This document shows, one piece after another, positions 32,824-44,596 of a stretch of DNA of 64,000 nt; positions within the stretch are counted from its first letter, which is position 1; each line of letters opens with the position of its first letter. The position numbers and the translations under genes were made by a program. The DNA is from Diphasiastrum complanatum (lineage: Eukaryota; Streptophyta; Lycopodiopsida; Lycopodiales; Lycopodiaceae), in the NCBI GenBank assembly GCA_029204225.1, contig CM055105.1:52154331-52218330 (forward strand). Reading direction: 5' to 3'. The notes beneath the pieces are model-generated. The model did not search any database. It saw nothing but the letters and a program-made list of their open reading frames with translations, and had not been told where the DNA came from.

Positions 32824-34193
32824 ACAAGCACGGTTGGTGGCTAAAGGATTCACTCAAGTCCAAGGAGTGGAATATCAAGAAATTTTCAGTCCGGTCATTA
32901 AGGTGCAGTCAATCAGGACTCTGATTGCATTAGCAGCCGCAAAAGACCTCAAAATGTCCCAAATGGATGTCAAGACAACATTTCTCAATGACAATGTCGA
33001 AGAGGAGCTGTATACCTTCCAACTGGAAGAATTAGAAGTCAAAGTCCAAGAGCACGAAATATGCAAGCTGCACAAAGCAATCTATAGTCTGAAACAGGCT
33101 ACAAGAGCATGGTTCGATAGAATCAACTCTTATCTCATTCAATTGGGATTTGCAAATAATTCAATTGACTATAATGTTTATTCGAAGCATATAGACACCA
33201 ATTCACATAGCTCTTTACATAGATGATGCATTTATTTTGTCTAACGACACTTCTCTTCTGCACACTACTAAGAGTGATCTGTCATAGGAATTTGACATGA
33301 CTGATTTAGGAGTTGTCCATTCTTTGCTAGGAATTCACATTACTAGAAATAGACTTCAGAAGAAGATCTATCTTCGCCAGCAGACATATCTAAAAGGCAT
33401 TTTAGAAAATTTTCATATGTCTGATTGCAAACCAATTGATACTCTGATGGATCCAAGTATAGTATTGACTTACCTACTTGTGCAGATTCTGATAGTGAAG
33501 TACTTGACATAGTGAAGTACTCTTATCATTCACTAATAGGATCTTTGATGTATACAATGCTGTGTACTAGACTAGATTTAGCATACACTGTTAGCACATT
33601 AAGTCAATTCATGTCTAATCATAGGATCTCTCATTGGAAAGCATTAACAAGAGTGATGAGATATATTCTAGGAAAGTTTAGATCACATTTTATGTTATGA
33701 TGGAAATGCTATCAACCCACTCGTCTTGCGAGGATACTTCGACTCAGATTGGGGAGGAACAGTCTCTACCAAAAAATCTACCTCCAGGTTCGATTTCTAT
33801 CTGGCAGGGAGACCGATTTCGTGGAACTCAAGAATGCAGAAATCAGTTGTGTTTTCTTTGACAGAGACATAGTACATCACAACATGCGAAGCTTCAAAAG
33901 AAGCTGTATGGATCAGGTTATTCCCTCATGAATTACATCACACTCAATTCAATGCCACCATTTGGTATGAGAACTTGAGTTGTATTTCACTGTCACTGAA
34001 TCCCAGATTTCATGGAAAATCAATCCAGTGTCATTTCATTTGGGAGAAAGTTTTCTTAGGGCAAGTGATCCTTCAATACTGCTCCACGACAGAAATGGTC
34101 GCAGACATCTTCACCAAAGCGCTTCCCAGAATCAAGCATCAGAAGTTCTTTAACATGTTGAAACTGACGAAGATACCAAGGCACCAACCGTGA
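32824..34193 (+). pseudogene. copia reverse transcriptase and RNase H remnant (element J)
   Basis: Starts at QARLVAKGFTQVQGVEYQEI, the front of the copia RT, and runs through QMDVKTTFLND (first catalytic Asp), YSLKQATRAWFDRI, and LYIDDAFILSND (Y-I-D-D in place of YVDD). The RNase H part is legible across three frames (YFDSDWGG, then YCSTTEMVADIFTKALPRIK near the end at about 34130). Several frameshifts and stops. Gag, protease and integrase are absent. The T-N-A-F motif next to the first catalytic Asp is also altered. Confidence 0.8.
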
Positions 34194-34198
34194 CCTTA

Positions 34199-35170
<972 letters not shown>

Positions 35171-35385
35171 TTAGATGTGGATCTTTCATACATGCTAAAT
35201 TCTGAGATATTCTATCACTCTCATGGGATCAAACCTGTGCGTGACAGCTAACTTCATCTCCTTGATGTTTGATCACTTGGATCTTGGGTTGAGGATAGGA
35301 TAGGAAATAAACTTAGCTACAGAAAATAAAAAATCCATCTATCTTTACTTTTGGGGTTGATGAAGTTTTCCATCATGCATGGAGA

Positions 35386-36009
35386 TGTAGAACATGAAAA
35401 GGCCAAATTTGGCTTGGTAGGAACTTGAGCCACTTCACATGCATTAAGTCAAGTTTGTCAAAAGTGACATGCAAAGCAAACTAAAACTTGTATTGGCACA
35501 TGCATGAACATTTGTACATATAGTATTCTAGAAAGTGACACATGTAAGAAAAATGTAGTTAAAGCTGCATTTCTCAACATGCAAAGTGGTGGGTGTCAAA
35601 TTTTTGATAGAAACTACTTATAGAAGTGGACCAATGAAGTTCAAGGGCTGATCTACCTCGAGCTAGTACTATTCATTGTATATGTAAGGGAGTTTTCTCA
35701 CTAATTTAATGATGAATCAAGCATTGAAGCTATTCTCATCATTTTTACTTGTAAGCTTGAATTGTCCATTCTCTCTCTACTCGAGGAGAAGGCTTTGCTC
35801 ATACATTATTTTTTTTTGTAATTTCTCCACACTTGTGAAAGCAATCAATCATTGATTGTTAGCATGCTAGATTGTGATTTAGCCATACAATCTAGAGATA
35901 GATCTTGATTTTCAAGCTACAATTGATCTATGTGCAAACACAAAGCCTAGGGAGATCATTCACACATTGAAAGTACATCCCACATGTGTGTGCTTTTGGA
36001 GATTTCACA
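35386..36009 (+). repeat. 5' LTR of copia element E
   Basis: The right end ATTTCACA (36009) is followed by TGGTATCAGAACC, a primer site with one mismatch. The middle and right parts resemble the element D LTR (7561-8215). The left end is placed at TGTAGAACATG (35386) by length and inverted ends, and is uncertain. The stretch 35171-35385 holds nothing recognised. Confidence 0.55.
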
Positions 36010-37570
36010 TGGTATCAGAACCAAACTAAGCTTACCATGCTATAATCATTTCATGTATCAGAAATTTTGAATTCTATTCAGGCTAGAAAGCAGTTTTTCA
36101 CAATTTTCTATTATTTCTTGAGAAGTTTGTCAAAGAGACCAAAATAGAAGTTTTCAAAAAGATATTGACTAGATAGCTTGTTGGAAAGCTAGAAAAGTTT
36201 AGTTTCCATTGCAAAATGAGCCAATTAAAAGCTATAAGCTTTTGATTAAGGGTAGGTAGGGCACCTAGACCTATGCGGACACTTTTTGATTTGATCAAAA
36301 ATAGCTTGTTTGATCCAAAATCCCATATATGTGCATATCAATCACACAAACTCGAGATCTAGAATTGTTTTGAGTTGTTTGTCACATTGTTTCATACAAA
36401 TCCATTGTATTTGAGTCAATTAATCAACTCAAGCAAGCCAACATCATCAATGAGAAAGAAGAAGATTCCATTGAAAGTGAAGGAGAAGGATCCCTTATGG
36501 TATCAAGTTTCTCCTCTACACTCTTCAAGAAGGATGGATCATGGTATATTGATAGTGATGCTTCATCACACACGTGTTGCTCCAAGAATTCTTTTGAATC
36601 TATTGTACCTTATGAAAGATTTAAGAAATCAATATACACAGCAAATGATCATGAATGTACTACTGAAGGACTTGGGAGTATTCCCTTAAAGCTTGCATCT
36701 TCTAAAGTTTTATCTCTTTCCAATGTTTTTTTTGTTTCCAAACTCACAAAGGACCTTATAAGTGTTGGTCAATTGCTTGGTCAATTGCTTGATAATGGCC
36801 TTGATGTGAAATTCAACATCAATACTTGTACTATTAAGAAAGGTGATGAGATCCTTGCACATGGATCTAGATATGAAGGCATTTTCAACTTAAATCCACA
36901 TGAAAGTGCAAATTCTTGTGATGTTGCTTATATGACTAATATTTCCAAGGAGGAGTTATGGCATAGGAGATTGGGACATTCCAATTTCAAATCCATGCTT
37001 TCTATGGTCAAAGATGCAAAATCCATTGGCTTACCGAGATCACTTTCCAAAGAGATCAAGCCATGTGAGGCTTGTGCAACAACAAAGTCACATAAGAAGC
37101 CATATCCAAGTCTTCCATCAAGACTACACATCCATTGGATTTGATACACTCGGATGTACATTTTTCATCATCTAAAAGCAAAGGAGGAGCCACTTGCTTT
37201 GTTACTTCTATTGATGATTTCACAAGATACACATGGCTATATCTTCTTTCTTCTAAAGCTATGGTGTATGATTATTTCCTTATTTTCAAAGCTTTTGTTG
37301 AAAAACAAATTTCTTACAAAGTCAAAGCTTTGAGGTATTCTTTCCTTGTCTCACTAGGATTTATCCTACGTGACTATGATCCTTCCAAGTATCTAAAGTT
37401 TTATGCTAGTGATATTGTCATTCTTCTAATTTATGTTTTTGATATTATCCTAAGTGGAAGTCAATTTAGTTAAAGAAACTAAAGTTGCACTTGGAAGTGA
37501 GTTCAAGATGCAAGATCTAAGAGAAATCCACTACATACTAGGTCTAGAGATTGACTTTTATGATAAAGGA
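36010..37570 (+). pseudogene. Element E: protease, integrase front, RT scrap; gag deleted
   Basis: After the primer site (36010) and leader, nearly all of gag is missing: leader is joined near 36420 to the gag tail (INQLKQANIINEKEEDSIE). The protease motif reads WYIDSDASSHT, with the catalytic-loop Gly changed to Asp. The His/Cys integrase site is clear (LWHRRLGHSNFKSM, CEACATTKSHKK, 36955-37100). After KVKALR (about 37335) the frame jumps to the RT end (SLGFILRDYDPSKYLKF), where YVDD has become YVFD. The tail SEFKMQDLREIHYILGLE is legible to 37560. Closely related to element D. Confidence 0.75.
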
Positions 37571-37594
37571 TTTTTTATGTCAATCTAAGTATGC

Positions 37595-37738
37595 TCAATT
37601 GATAGCATAGATCAACGATAACAATGAACTGATCTAGTAGAAAGCAATGATAGCAATGAACTGATAGCAAAAAGCAATGATTATGAACCGATCTAGCAGA
37701 AAGCAACGATAGCAATGAACTGATAGCAGAAAGCCCCT
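37595..37738. repeat. Small minisatellite
   Basis: Alternating units with the cores GATCTAGCAGAAAGCAA and CGATAGCAATGAACTGATAGC, repeated three to four times, at the point where the RT remnant of element E ends (after QSKYAQLI). Confidence 0.75.
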
Positions 37739-37789
37739 TATCATTTGGAGGGTAAAGCATTTATTATCCAAATTCAAACTAGATAAAGT

Positions 37790-38411
37790 AGTTTTTCAGG
37801 ATCAAAATCCATACTCTTCACACGTGCAAACAACTCTGAACTAGCATTCAAACCCTATATTCATTGGATCATTAAAATTTCATTTGGAGTAAGTTTGATG
37901 TAATTGCTAGTGCAAATCCTAGGATAAGCTATCAAGATTATTGCCATTAATTAGTTTTGGATTTGTTTCATGAGAACTAATTAATCTAGGCTGAATTCAA
38001 GCCCTCTTAAAGTGGAAAACAGGTCTTGAAAGTACATCAAAGAGATAGAGAGAGATATTCATTCTATTGTCCAAAAATAGCTAAAATTGGCAAGATTTGA
38101 TTGTAACTAGATTTCACATCATCTTATCTTCATTCCAACTTTGTGAGGGAGTGCTAGAACTAAGATTATAAGTCCATTTGTTGGATTAGAAATCTAATTT
38201 GAGTGAAACACTACAAGAGAAAGACCTTAGTGAGTTTCTAGAGACAATCAAATCCATTTCTTGGCAAGATTTGTTTGAAACTAGTTTCCACTTCATCTTA
38301 TCTTCATTCCAGCTTTGTGAGGGAGTGATAGAACTGTGACTATAAGTCCATTTGTTGGGTTAGAAATCAAATTTGAGTGAAAAACTGCAAGTGTGAAACC
38401 TTTGTGAGTTT
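37790..38411 (+). other. Leader of a B-type copia element, plus strand
   Basis: Matches the reverse complement of 16470-17140, the element B leader, including its internal duplication (around TAAGTCCATTTGTTGG, twice). It is continued by the gag at 39724 once the insertion 38417-39718 is removed. Confidence 0.75.
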
Positions 38412-38416
38412 CAAGT

Positions 38417-39718
38417 TGTGAAAGTACTGTACTTTAGGACCATAAATGGATCTACAAAAGATCCACAAGAGTGATTGGATGCTTGCTTAACAATCTATCA
38501 AAAAACTAGACACAAAAAAGTTGATCTAGATTGGCAATTTGACAAACAACAAGCATTAACAATCAAAAGACTTGATCAACATTGAAATTTGAACCCACAC
38601 GTGTGAACAAAAGGCTGTAGTGCGGCGTTCAACCTGAGAAACAAGTAGAAATTGATTTGGTTTCATTTGGATCACAAAAACTCAATGTACATAGTGAACT
38701 AGCTTGAGATTGCCAATGAGCTCCAAAAATTTTATATCTTCTCACTATGGGAGCTTTGAATACATAGAATATTCGACTTCCTTCTTGAGTTTAGGTGGAT
38801 TTCCAGCATGTAATAAGGAAGTTAACTCAGCCTTTTTGTCCTAAAATGAAACCCTAGTCTATTTCCTAGAGTCATGCTTGTTAGATAGCTAATTGGTCAC
38901 ATTTTCACCTTAAATCTAGGATTTAGGTCCTATAAACTATGAATCACTACCAAAATGACATGACCAACCCTATGGGCTTGCCACATGGGATCTTGGCCTC
39001 ACATGTGTGGAATCCACTTATGTACAAAATTTACATTATACTACATGGTTTTTGATCAAGCTAGATTTGCCAATTTTTGGCAATTCTTCACACTCCTCAA
39101 ATTTAGCTTGATCTATTTAGAACTCTCTTTCTAGATGAATGAATGCTTTTAGAAGTGTCTAAAAAATCCATCTACAAACAAGGAACTTTTGAGACTCCAA
39201 TAGAGAATGATGTCCATGAAGGATCTTTCACCACCTCTTAAAGGATCCCTTACAAGATGTTCCACAAATGTGTCTATATACATATAGCGCACTTCAAAAA
39301 CTATACATCATGCCAAGCCATGGATTCCAAGGCATTTTGTGCACTTGAAGATACATGGAATACATAGCAAATTTGACTTCATTCTTGAAGTTAGGTGGAT
39401 TTCCAGCATGTAATAAGGAAGTTAACTTAGTCTTTTTGCCCTAAAATAAAACCCTAGTCTATTTCCTAGAGTCATGCTTGGTAGATAGCTAGTTGGTCAA
39501 ATTTTCACCTTAAATCTAGGATTTAGGTCCTATAAACTAGGAATCACTACCAAAATGACATGACCAACCTTATGGAATTGACCTAACCTACATTAGGAGT
39601 GAATTGCCACATGGGATCTTGGCCTCACATGTGTGGAATCCACTTATGTACAAAATTTACATTATACTACATGGTTTTTGATCAAGCTAGATTTGCCAAT
39701 TTTTGACAATTCTTCACA
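38417..39718 (-). mobile_element. Deletion derivative of family B, duplication CAAGT
   Basis: 1302 bp flanked by CAAGT at 38412-38416 and 39719-39723. In minus orientation it has a full 3' LTR (38417-39091, CACACGTGTG at 38596-38605), about 260 bp of 3' internal sequence matching 14075-14343, and the outer half of the 5' LTR (about 39352-39718). The primer site, gag and pol are missing, lost by an internal deletion joining ACATGG to AATACATAGC. Confidence 0.85.
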
Positions 39719-39723
39719 CAAGT

Positions 39724-40604
39724 CAAATCAAATCTATTTCTTGTGTGTAGATTTCATTAGTAAGATGGGATCTGCTGGAGCATACCTTCTAGAAATTACT
39801 GAGAGATTGAGTTTTACAAATTATGCTATTTGGGAGGTTAGGATGGAGTCACTCTTGGTGCTCCAAGACCTCTATGAGTTCTTGATTGAAGATGAAGATG
39901 AACCTCTAGGTGCACAGGAGTTAGCTAGATACAAGAACAGATCTAGGCTTGCACCTCATTGAGTGAAGATGAATGTGAGCAATGATTTGTTGAGAGAAGT
40001 GTTAGCATGTACTAGTGCTAAAGAGGCTTGGGAGTCTTTAAAATCAATCTATGAATCTAGTAACACTCCAAGAGTACTCATGCTTAGAAACCAGATTTTG
40101 CAAAGCATGAGGAGAAGTGAGGAGAGTGCATAGGATTATGTACTCAGAATCAAGTCTCTAAATAGGGAGTTGGCTTCCATTGGAGAGAAGATTCATGATG
40201 GAGAGCTTGTACAAATTGTCCTTAGTGGTCTAGGATATGACTTTGACAATTTGGTCCAAAGTTTTTCCATCCAAGACACTTTGGAAACTATAGAAAAGTT
40301 TCACAGTCTATTAGTGGCTAAAGAGTGTAGGATGCTCCACACCAAGGCAAGAATGAGTTCATTGTCTTTGCAAGATGGAGATGAGAAAGCCAATTTCTCA
40401 TTCAAGGGCAAAAAGAAGACCAATGGAAAGAGGAAGCATCCCAACGAGGCCAAAGAAGAGAATGATGCATCAAGCTCAAAAGACAAGTCAAACAAAAATG
40501 CTTCTTTTGTGGAAAGAAGGGGCATTATGCATCCGAACGCTACAAGAGGCTAAGAGCAAAAGAGGAGGAGGACAAACAAGGGAACCTTGCATATGAAGAG
40601 GATG
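39724..40604 (+). pseudogene. copia gag (B type) with two stops and a frameshift
   Basis: Begins MGSAGAYLLEITERL (ATG at about 39763). In-frame TGA after RSRLAPH (about 39961) and TAG in SA*DYVLRIK (about 40132), both shared with 15629-16449. A one-base loss near 40495 takes the knuckle sequence out of frame (ASFVERRGIMH is the shifted reading of CFFCGKKGHYAS). At 40604 it abuts a family-B' primer site and LTR in the opposite orientation, so the element has been rearranged. Confidence 0.75.
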
Positions 40605-41298
40605 GCGCTATGATACCATGTGAAAGTACTGTACTTTGGGGACCGATCTTAAAATATCCACAAGAGTTATTATGTGCTTGCTTATCAATCTATCAGAAAA
40701 GTAGTTACCAAAAACTTGATCTAGATTGGCAGGTTCACAAACAACAAGCATTGATAATGAAAATATAGATCATTGACACAAATCCGAGTTGGCACATGTG
40801 TACTACAGGCTATAGAACGGTGTACAAGCTGATTTTCAAGTGTTCAAAGTGTTGGATTCATATGGATCATCAAAAACCAATGTCCATGAGAGTAGAAACT
40901 CAAGTCACCAATGTCTCCCAAAAATATTCTATCTTCTCACTATGGAGAGAGGGAATACATAGAAAATTCGACTTCCTGCTTGAAATTAGGTGGATTTCCA
41001 TCATGTAATAAGGAAATTAACTCACTTTCCTTGCCCTAAAATGAAACCCTAGTCTAGATCCTAGAGCTATGCTTGGTAGATAGCTAGTTGGTCAAATTTT
41101 CACCTTAAACTTAGGTGTAGGTCCTATAAAATAGGGATAACAAACAAATAGACATGACCAACTCTCTTGACTTGACCTACCTACATTAGGAGTGGGTTGC
41201 CATGTGGCATCTTGGTCTTCCATGTGTGCAACCCAATTATACACAATATTTACAAAGTTCTACATGGCTAGATTTGCCAAAATAGGCTATTTTTCACA
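40605..41298 (-). mobile_element. LTR of family B' with mutated primer site
   Basis: The LTR (40619-41298) begins TGTGAAAGTACTG and ends TTTTTCACA. On its left the minus strand reads TGGTATCATAGC (40618-40607), a tRNA-Met primer site with one change. On its right lies CAAAGAATCAAGAGG, exactly the junction seen at the right end of the element at 42188-44591. Confidence 0.8.
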
Positions 41299-42182
41299 CA
41301 AAGAATCAAGAGGCTACCTCAAGTACCAAGCTTGAAAATTCTGTAGCTGAATACATGAGCAAGTAAGAATTTGTGTGCAAGAATAGTTTCTAACAAAAAA
41401 ATCTTTTAACAATTTTGAAATTCTTTGCAATGCACATCATTTAGTGACACATTGTAACCTAAATTGTTATGGAAGATTTATAAGTAAAAAACAATTTGTG
41501 ACCGATGTTCAAGGAAAGATCCACAATAAAATTATAATGTTAGTGAGTGAACGTTCTCTACTAACTATTAATCTACTTACTTTTTAGTAAATCTCTATTG
41601 ATTATTATCTTTTGAATACTAGATATATTTCTCAAACAAGCACGACCTATCCTTGTCATGCTATATTCTACAATTGAATCTGGTGCTGGGATAATTTCTA
41701 ATTTTTCATTTGATATCATTTCTGTGAGCAACAATACTTTCTAACAAAAAATCTATTAACAATATCTAAATCCTTTGCAATGCACATCATTTAAAGAGGC
41801 ATTGTAATCTAAATTGTCATGCAAGATTTATATGTAAAATTGTCTTTGTAAACTCTGTTTGAGAATGAAAAACAATCCTAAATACAATTTTTAATGTTAG
41901 TGTGTAAAAATTCTCTAGTAACTACTGGATGTACTTATTTTTGAGAAAATTGTTATTTATTATTCTCTTTTGAATACTAGATATAATTCTCAAACAAGCA
42001 AGACCTATCCACGTCATACCATATTTGCAATTGAACTTGGTACTGGGGTAGTCTACTTGATTCCATGCCTTATTACATTATCATCAAGTTTACACATTGT
42101 AATAAATAAAAAAATAACCTTTTTTATAACATACATACACATAAGCACAAATGATGTGTCCGTTGCTTTGTGAATTGAAAGA
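41299..42182. repeat. Satellite array, left segment (hybrid A/C monomer)
   Basis: Starts CAAAGAATCAAGAGGCTACC, the fixed boundary motif of all monomers in the array to 58518. It begins as a type-A monomer with a small deletion, then switches near 41690 to type-C sequence. 882 bp to the next boundary. Confidence 0.85.
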
Positions 42183-42949
42183 CAAAGTGTGAAAGTACAG
42201 TACTTTGGGGACCAAAAATGGATCTTAAAAGATCCACAAGTGTTATTATGTGTCTGCTTACCAATCTATCAGAAAACTAGTTACCAAAAACTTGATCTAG
42301 ATTGGCAGGTTCACAAACAACAAGCATTGATAATGAAAATGCAGATCATTGACACAAATCCGAGTTGGCACATGTGTACCACAGGCTGTAGTACGGCCTA
42401 CAAGCTGAGTTTGAAGTGTTCAAAGTGTTGGCTTCATATGGATCATCAAAAACCAATGTACATGAGAGTATAAACTCAAGTCACCAATGTCTCACAAAAT
42501 TATTCTATCTTCTCACTATGGAGAGAGGGAATATATAGAAAATTCGACTTCCTACTTGAAGTTAGGTGGATTTCCAGCATGTAATAAGGAGGTTAACTCA
42601 CTCTCCTTCTCCTAAAATGAAATTCTAGCCTATATCCAAGAGTTATGCTTGGTAGATAGCTAGTTGATCAAATTTTCACCTTAAACTTAGGTGTAGGTCC
42701 TATAAAATAGGTATGACCACCAAATAGACATGACCAACTCTCTTGACTTGACCTAACCTACATTAGGAGTGGGTTGCCACGTGGCATCTTGGTCTTGCAT
42801 GTGTGAAACCCAATTATACACAATATTTACAAAGTTCTACAAGGCTAGATTTGCCAAAATAGGCTATTTTTCACACTCCTCCTCAAATCTAGCCTTAACA
42901 TCATAAATATGAATCATATTCAGTTTTAGAAGATGACTAATGAGCCCCT

Positions 42950-43420
42950 AAAGATGTTGACATGATCTATCACCATATATAAGATAGAGCTTCTTTGATC
43001 TTGATCTCCTCCAAGATGAATTGAAGAGTCTTGATTCTTCCTTGCACCTTTCCTCTTGATTTCTTCCATGTTGAGTGAAAATGCATGAACTTGAAACTTG
43101 CTCCTCCTTGATCTTGATGCTTCTCTTTGATGGAAATCCGATGTCTCCATGTTTTGTGAAAATCACATTGATGAAGATCACAAAGCATGTACTTGCGACT
43201 ATTACCAAGATTTATCATGATAAAATGACTAGTCCACAAACCATCAAAAGTAAGCATGATTTTCCTAATCTTCTAATTACAAGTGATCTTGAACTTCATG
43301 AGGCTACATACTTGCTTATGAATATAAGTGTCCTTCAAGGATGTTTCACTAATTCTCATAAGAAGCTTTCAATTCGCCTCTCCAAAGGAAAAAACACATT
43401 TTTCAAAACAATGAGTGATT
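42950..43420 (-). repeat. Anonymous copia-borne segment, second type
   Basis: Read on the minus strand it is related, with divergence, to 63060-63420 on the plus strand (shared stretches around CATCCTTGAAGGACACTTA and TTTGTGGACTAGTCA). In both elements it follows the protease/linker region and precedes the 3' end. No known domain. Confidence 0.5.
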
Positions 43421-43470
43421 AACTCACTCTTGCTCTTCCAAAATCTAAGAGCACACATTTGATCAAATAA

Positions 43471-43902
43471 TTAATTTACTCTTAATTGGTTCATAACAAT
43501 TTTCAGATTACTAAGACATAAAAACTTTTTCTCAAATGAGTCATTACGCATCTTATCTTCAACTTTCTTCTTAATGAAGCCCTCAAGTTGCCTCATATAG
43601 TTCTCATAGCATACCTCGGCTTGCCTCATGTAGATCTCATAGCAAAATGGTTCATCAAGCATTGAAGTAAGAAAAGTGTTGAAAGTGAATGGTTGAGAAT
43701 CCTCCCCTTGATTACCTTTGTCAAGATAAGTGAGCCTTGAAGGCTCGGCCCTTGCCTTTGTGGATCTTCTTGGAGCACTTGATCTTTGAGGTGGATCCTC
43801 AAGATCTCCATCACTTTGTTGCTCTTCCTCAATCCTTGCAAGATCATTGACACCAAGGTTGTTGATTTCACTTTCATTCACACAAGATACTAGATGGACC
43901 AA
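43471..43902 (-). pseudogene. copia IN-RT linker with RT scrap
   Basis: The minus frame carries DLARIEEEQQSDGDLEDPPQ and RRSTKARAEPSRLTYLDKGN, the acidic linker and basic stretch between integrase and RT. It then has a short direct repeat (YEIYMRQ, YENYMRQ) leading to LEGFIKKK, which corresponds to the IYMMQPEGFI region of RT. The RT core is deleted. Confidence 0.65.
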
Positions 43903-44453
43903 GCATCTCTTGTATAAACATCTAAGAATGTTTCATGCATCTTATCATCACTACTTGGTACATGAGAAAAAGAGTGTACATTTGAATGAATGATTTTCTC
44001 TTTTTCCATAACAATTTTAGCATCCAACTTAAACAAAATACCTTGTTTAACACCATTTGCTATGCAAATATCATTCTTCATGATGGAACAAACTCCATGC
44101 TTGAAGTAAACATCTAAACCATCATCCATTAGTTGTCCAACACTAAGCAAGCTCTTGGTAATTGATGGTACAAAAAGGACATTGTCTAGATCCATCCTTT
44201 TGCTAGATCCTAGACTTAATGAGATGGTACCAATATCATCTGTCTTACATTCTTGATCATTTGCTAAAGAAACAAATTTATCAGCACCATTGAAAGAGTG
44301 TAAGGTTGAGAATGTGTCCTTTTGGAAAGTCATGTGGGAGCTAGCCCCACTATCAATCCACCAAGTGTCCTTTGAGTTGCTTTTGCATGTTGGAGTGGAT
44401 GTAGATGCATCAAAGATGAGATCTCCTGATGATAAACAAATAGACATGACCAA
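43890..44453 (-). pseudogene. copia protease (element at 42188-44591)
   Basis: The minus frame has WWIDSGASSHMTFQKDTF and the following region through ILFKLDAKIV, then a scrap of integrase core (IIHSNVHSFSHVPSSD; the catalytic Asp reads Asn) before a stop. The His/Cys integrase domain is deleted. Confidence 0.7.
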
Positions 44454-44596
44454 CTCTCTTGACTTGACCTAACCTACATTAGGAGTGGGTTGCCATGTGG
44501 CATCTTGGTCTTCCATGTGTGAAACCCAATTATACACAATATTTACAAAGTTCTACATGGCTAGATTTGCCAAAATAGGCTATTTTTCACACAAAG

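Larger units (their letters stand above)
42188..44591 (-). mobile_element. Non-autonomous copia element, duplication CAAAG
   Basis: 2404 bp flanked by CAAAG (42183-42187 and 44592-44596). Full 3' LTR (42188-42875), PPT candidate on the minus strand at 42892-42876 (CTAGATTTGAGGAGGAG), internal region 42893-44426 with protease and linker but no gag, integrase, RT or RNase H, and a 5' LTR reduced to its outer ~165 bp (44427-44591) with no primer site. It lies at a monomer boundary of the satellite array. Confidence 0.85.

Noticed and set aside
32524-32853. 109-codon minus frame
   Set aside because: Antisense of an LTR end and RT start.
42926-43422. Overlapping frames on both strands in the 42188-44591 element
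   Set aside because: No known domain and disagreement between strands; kept only as an anonymous segment.
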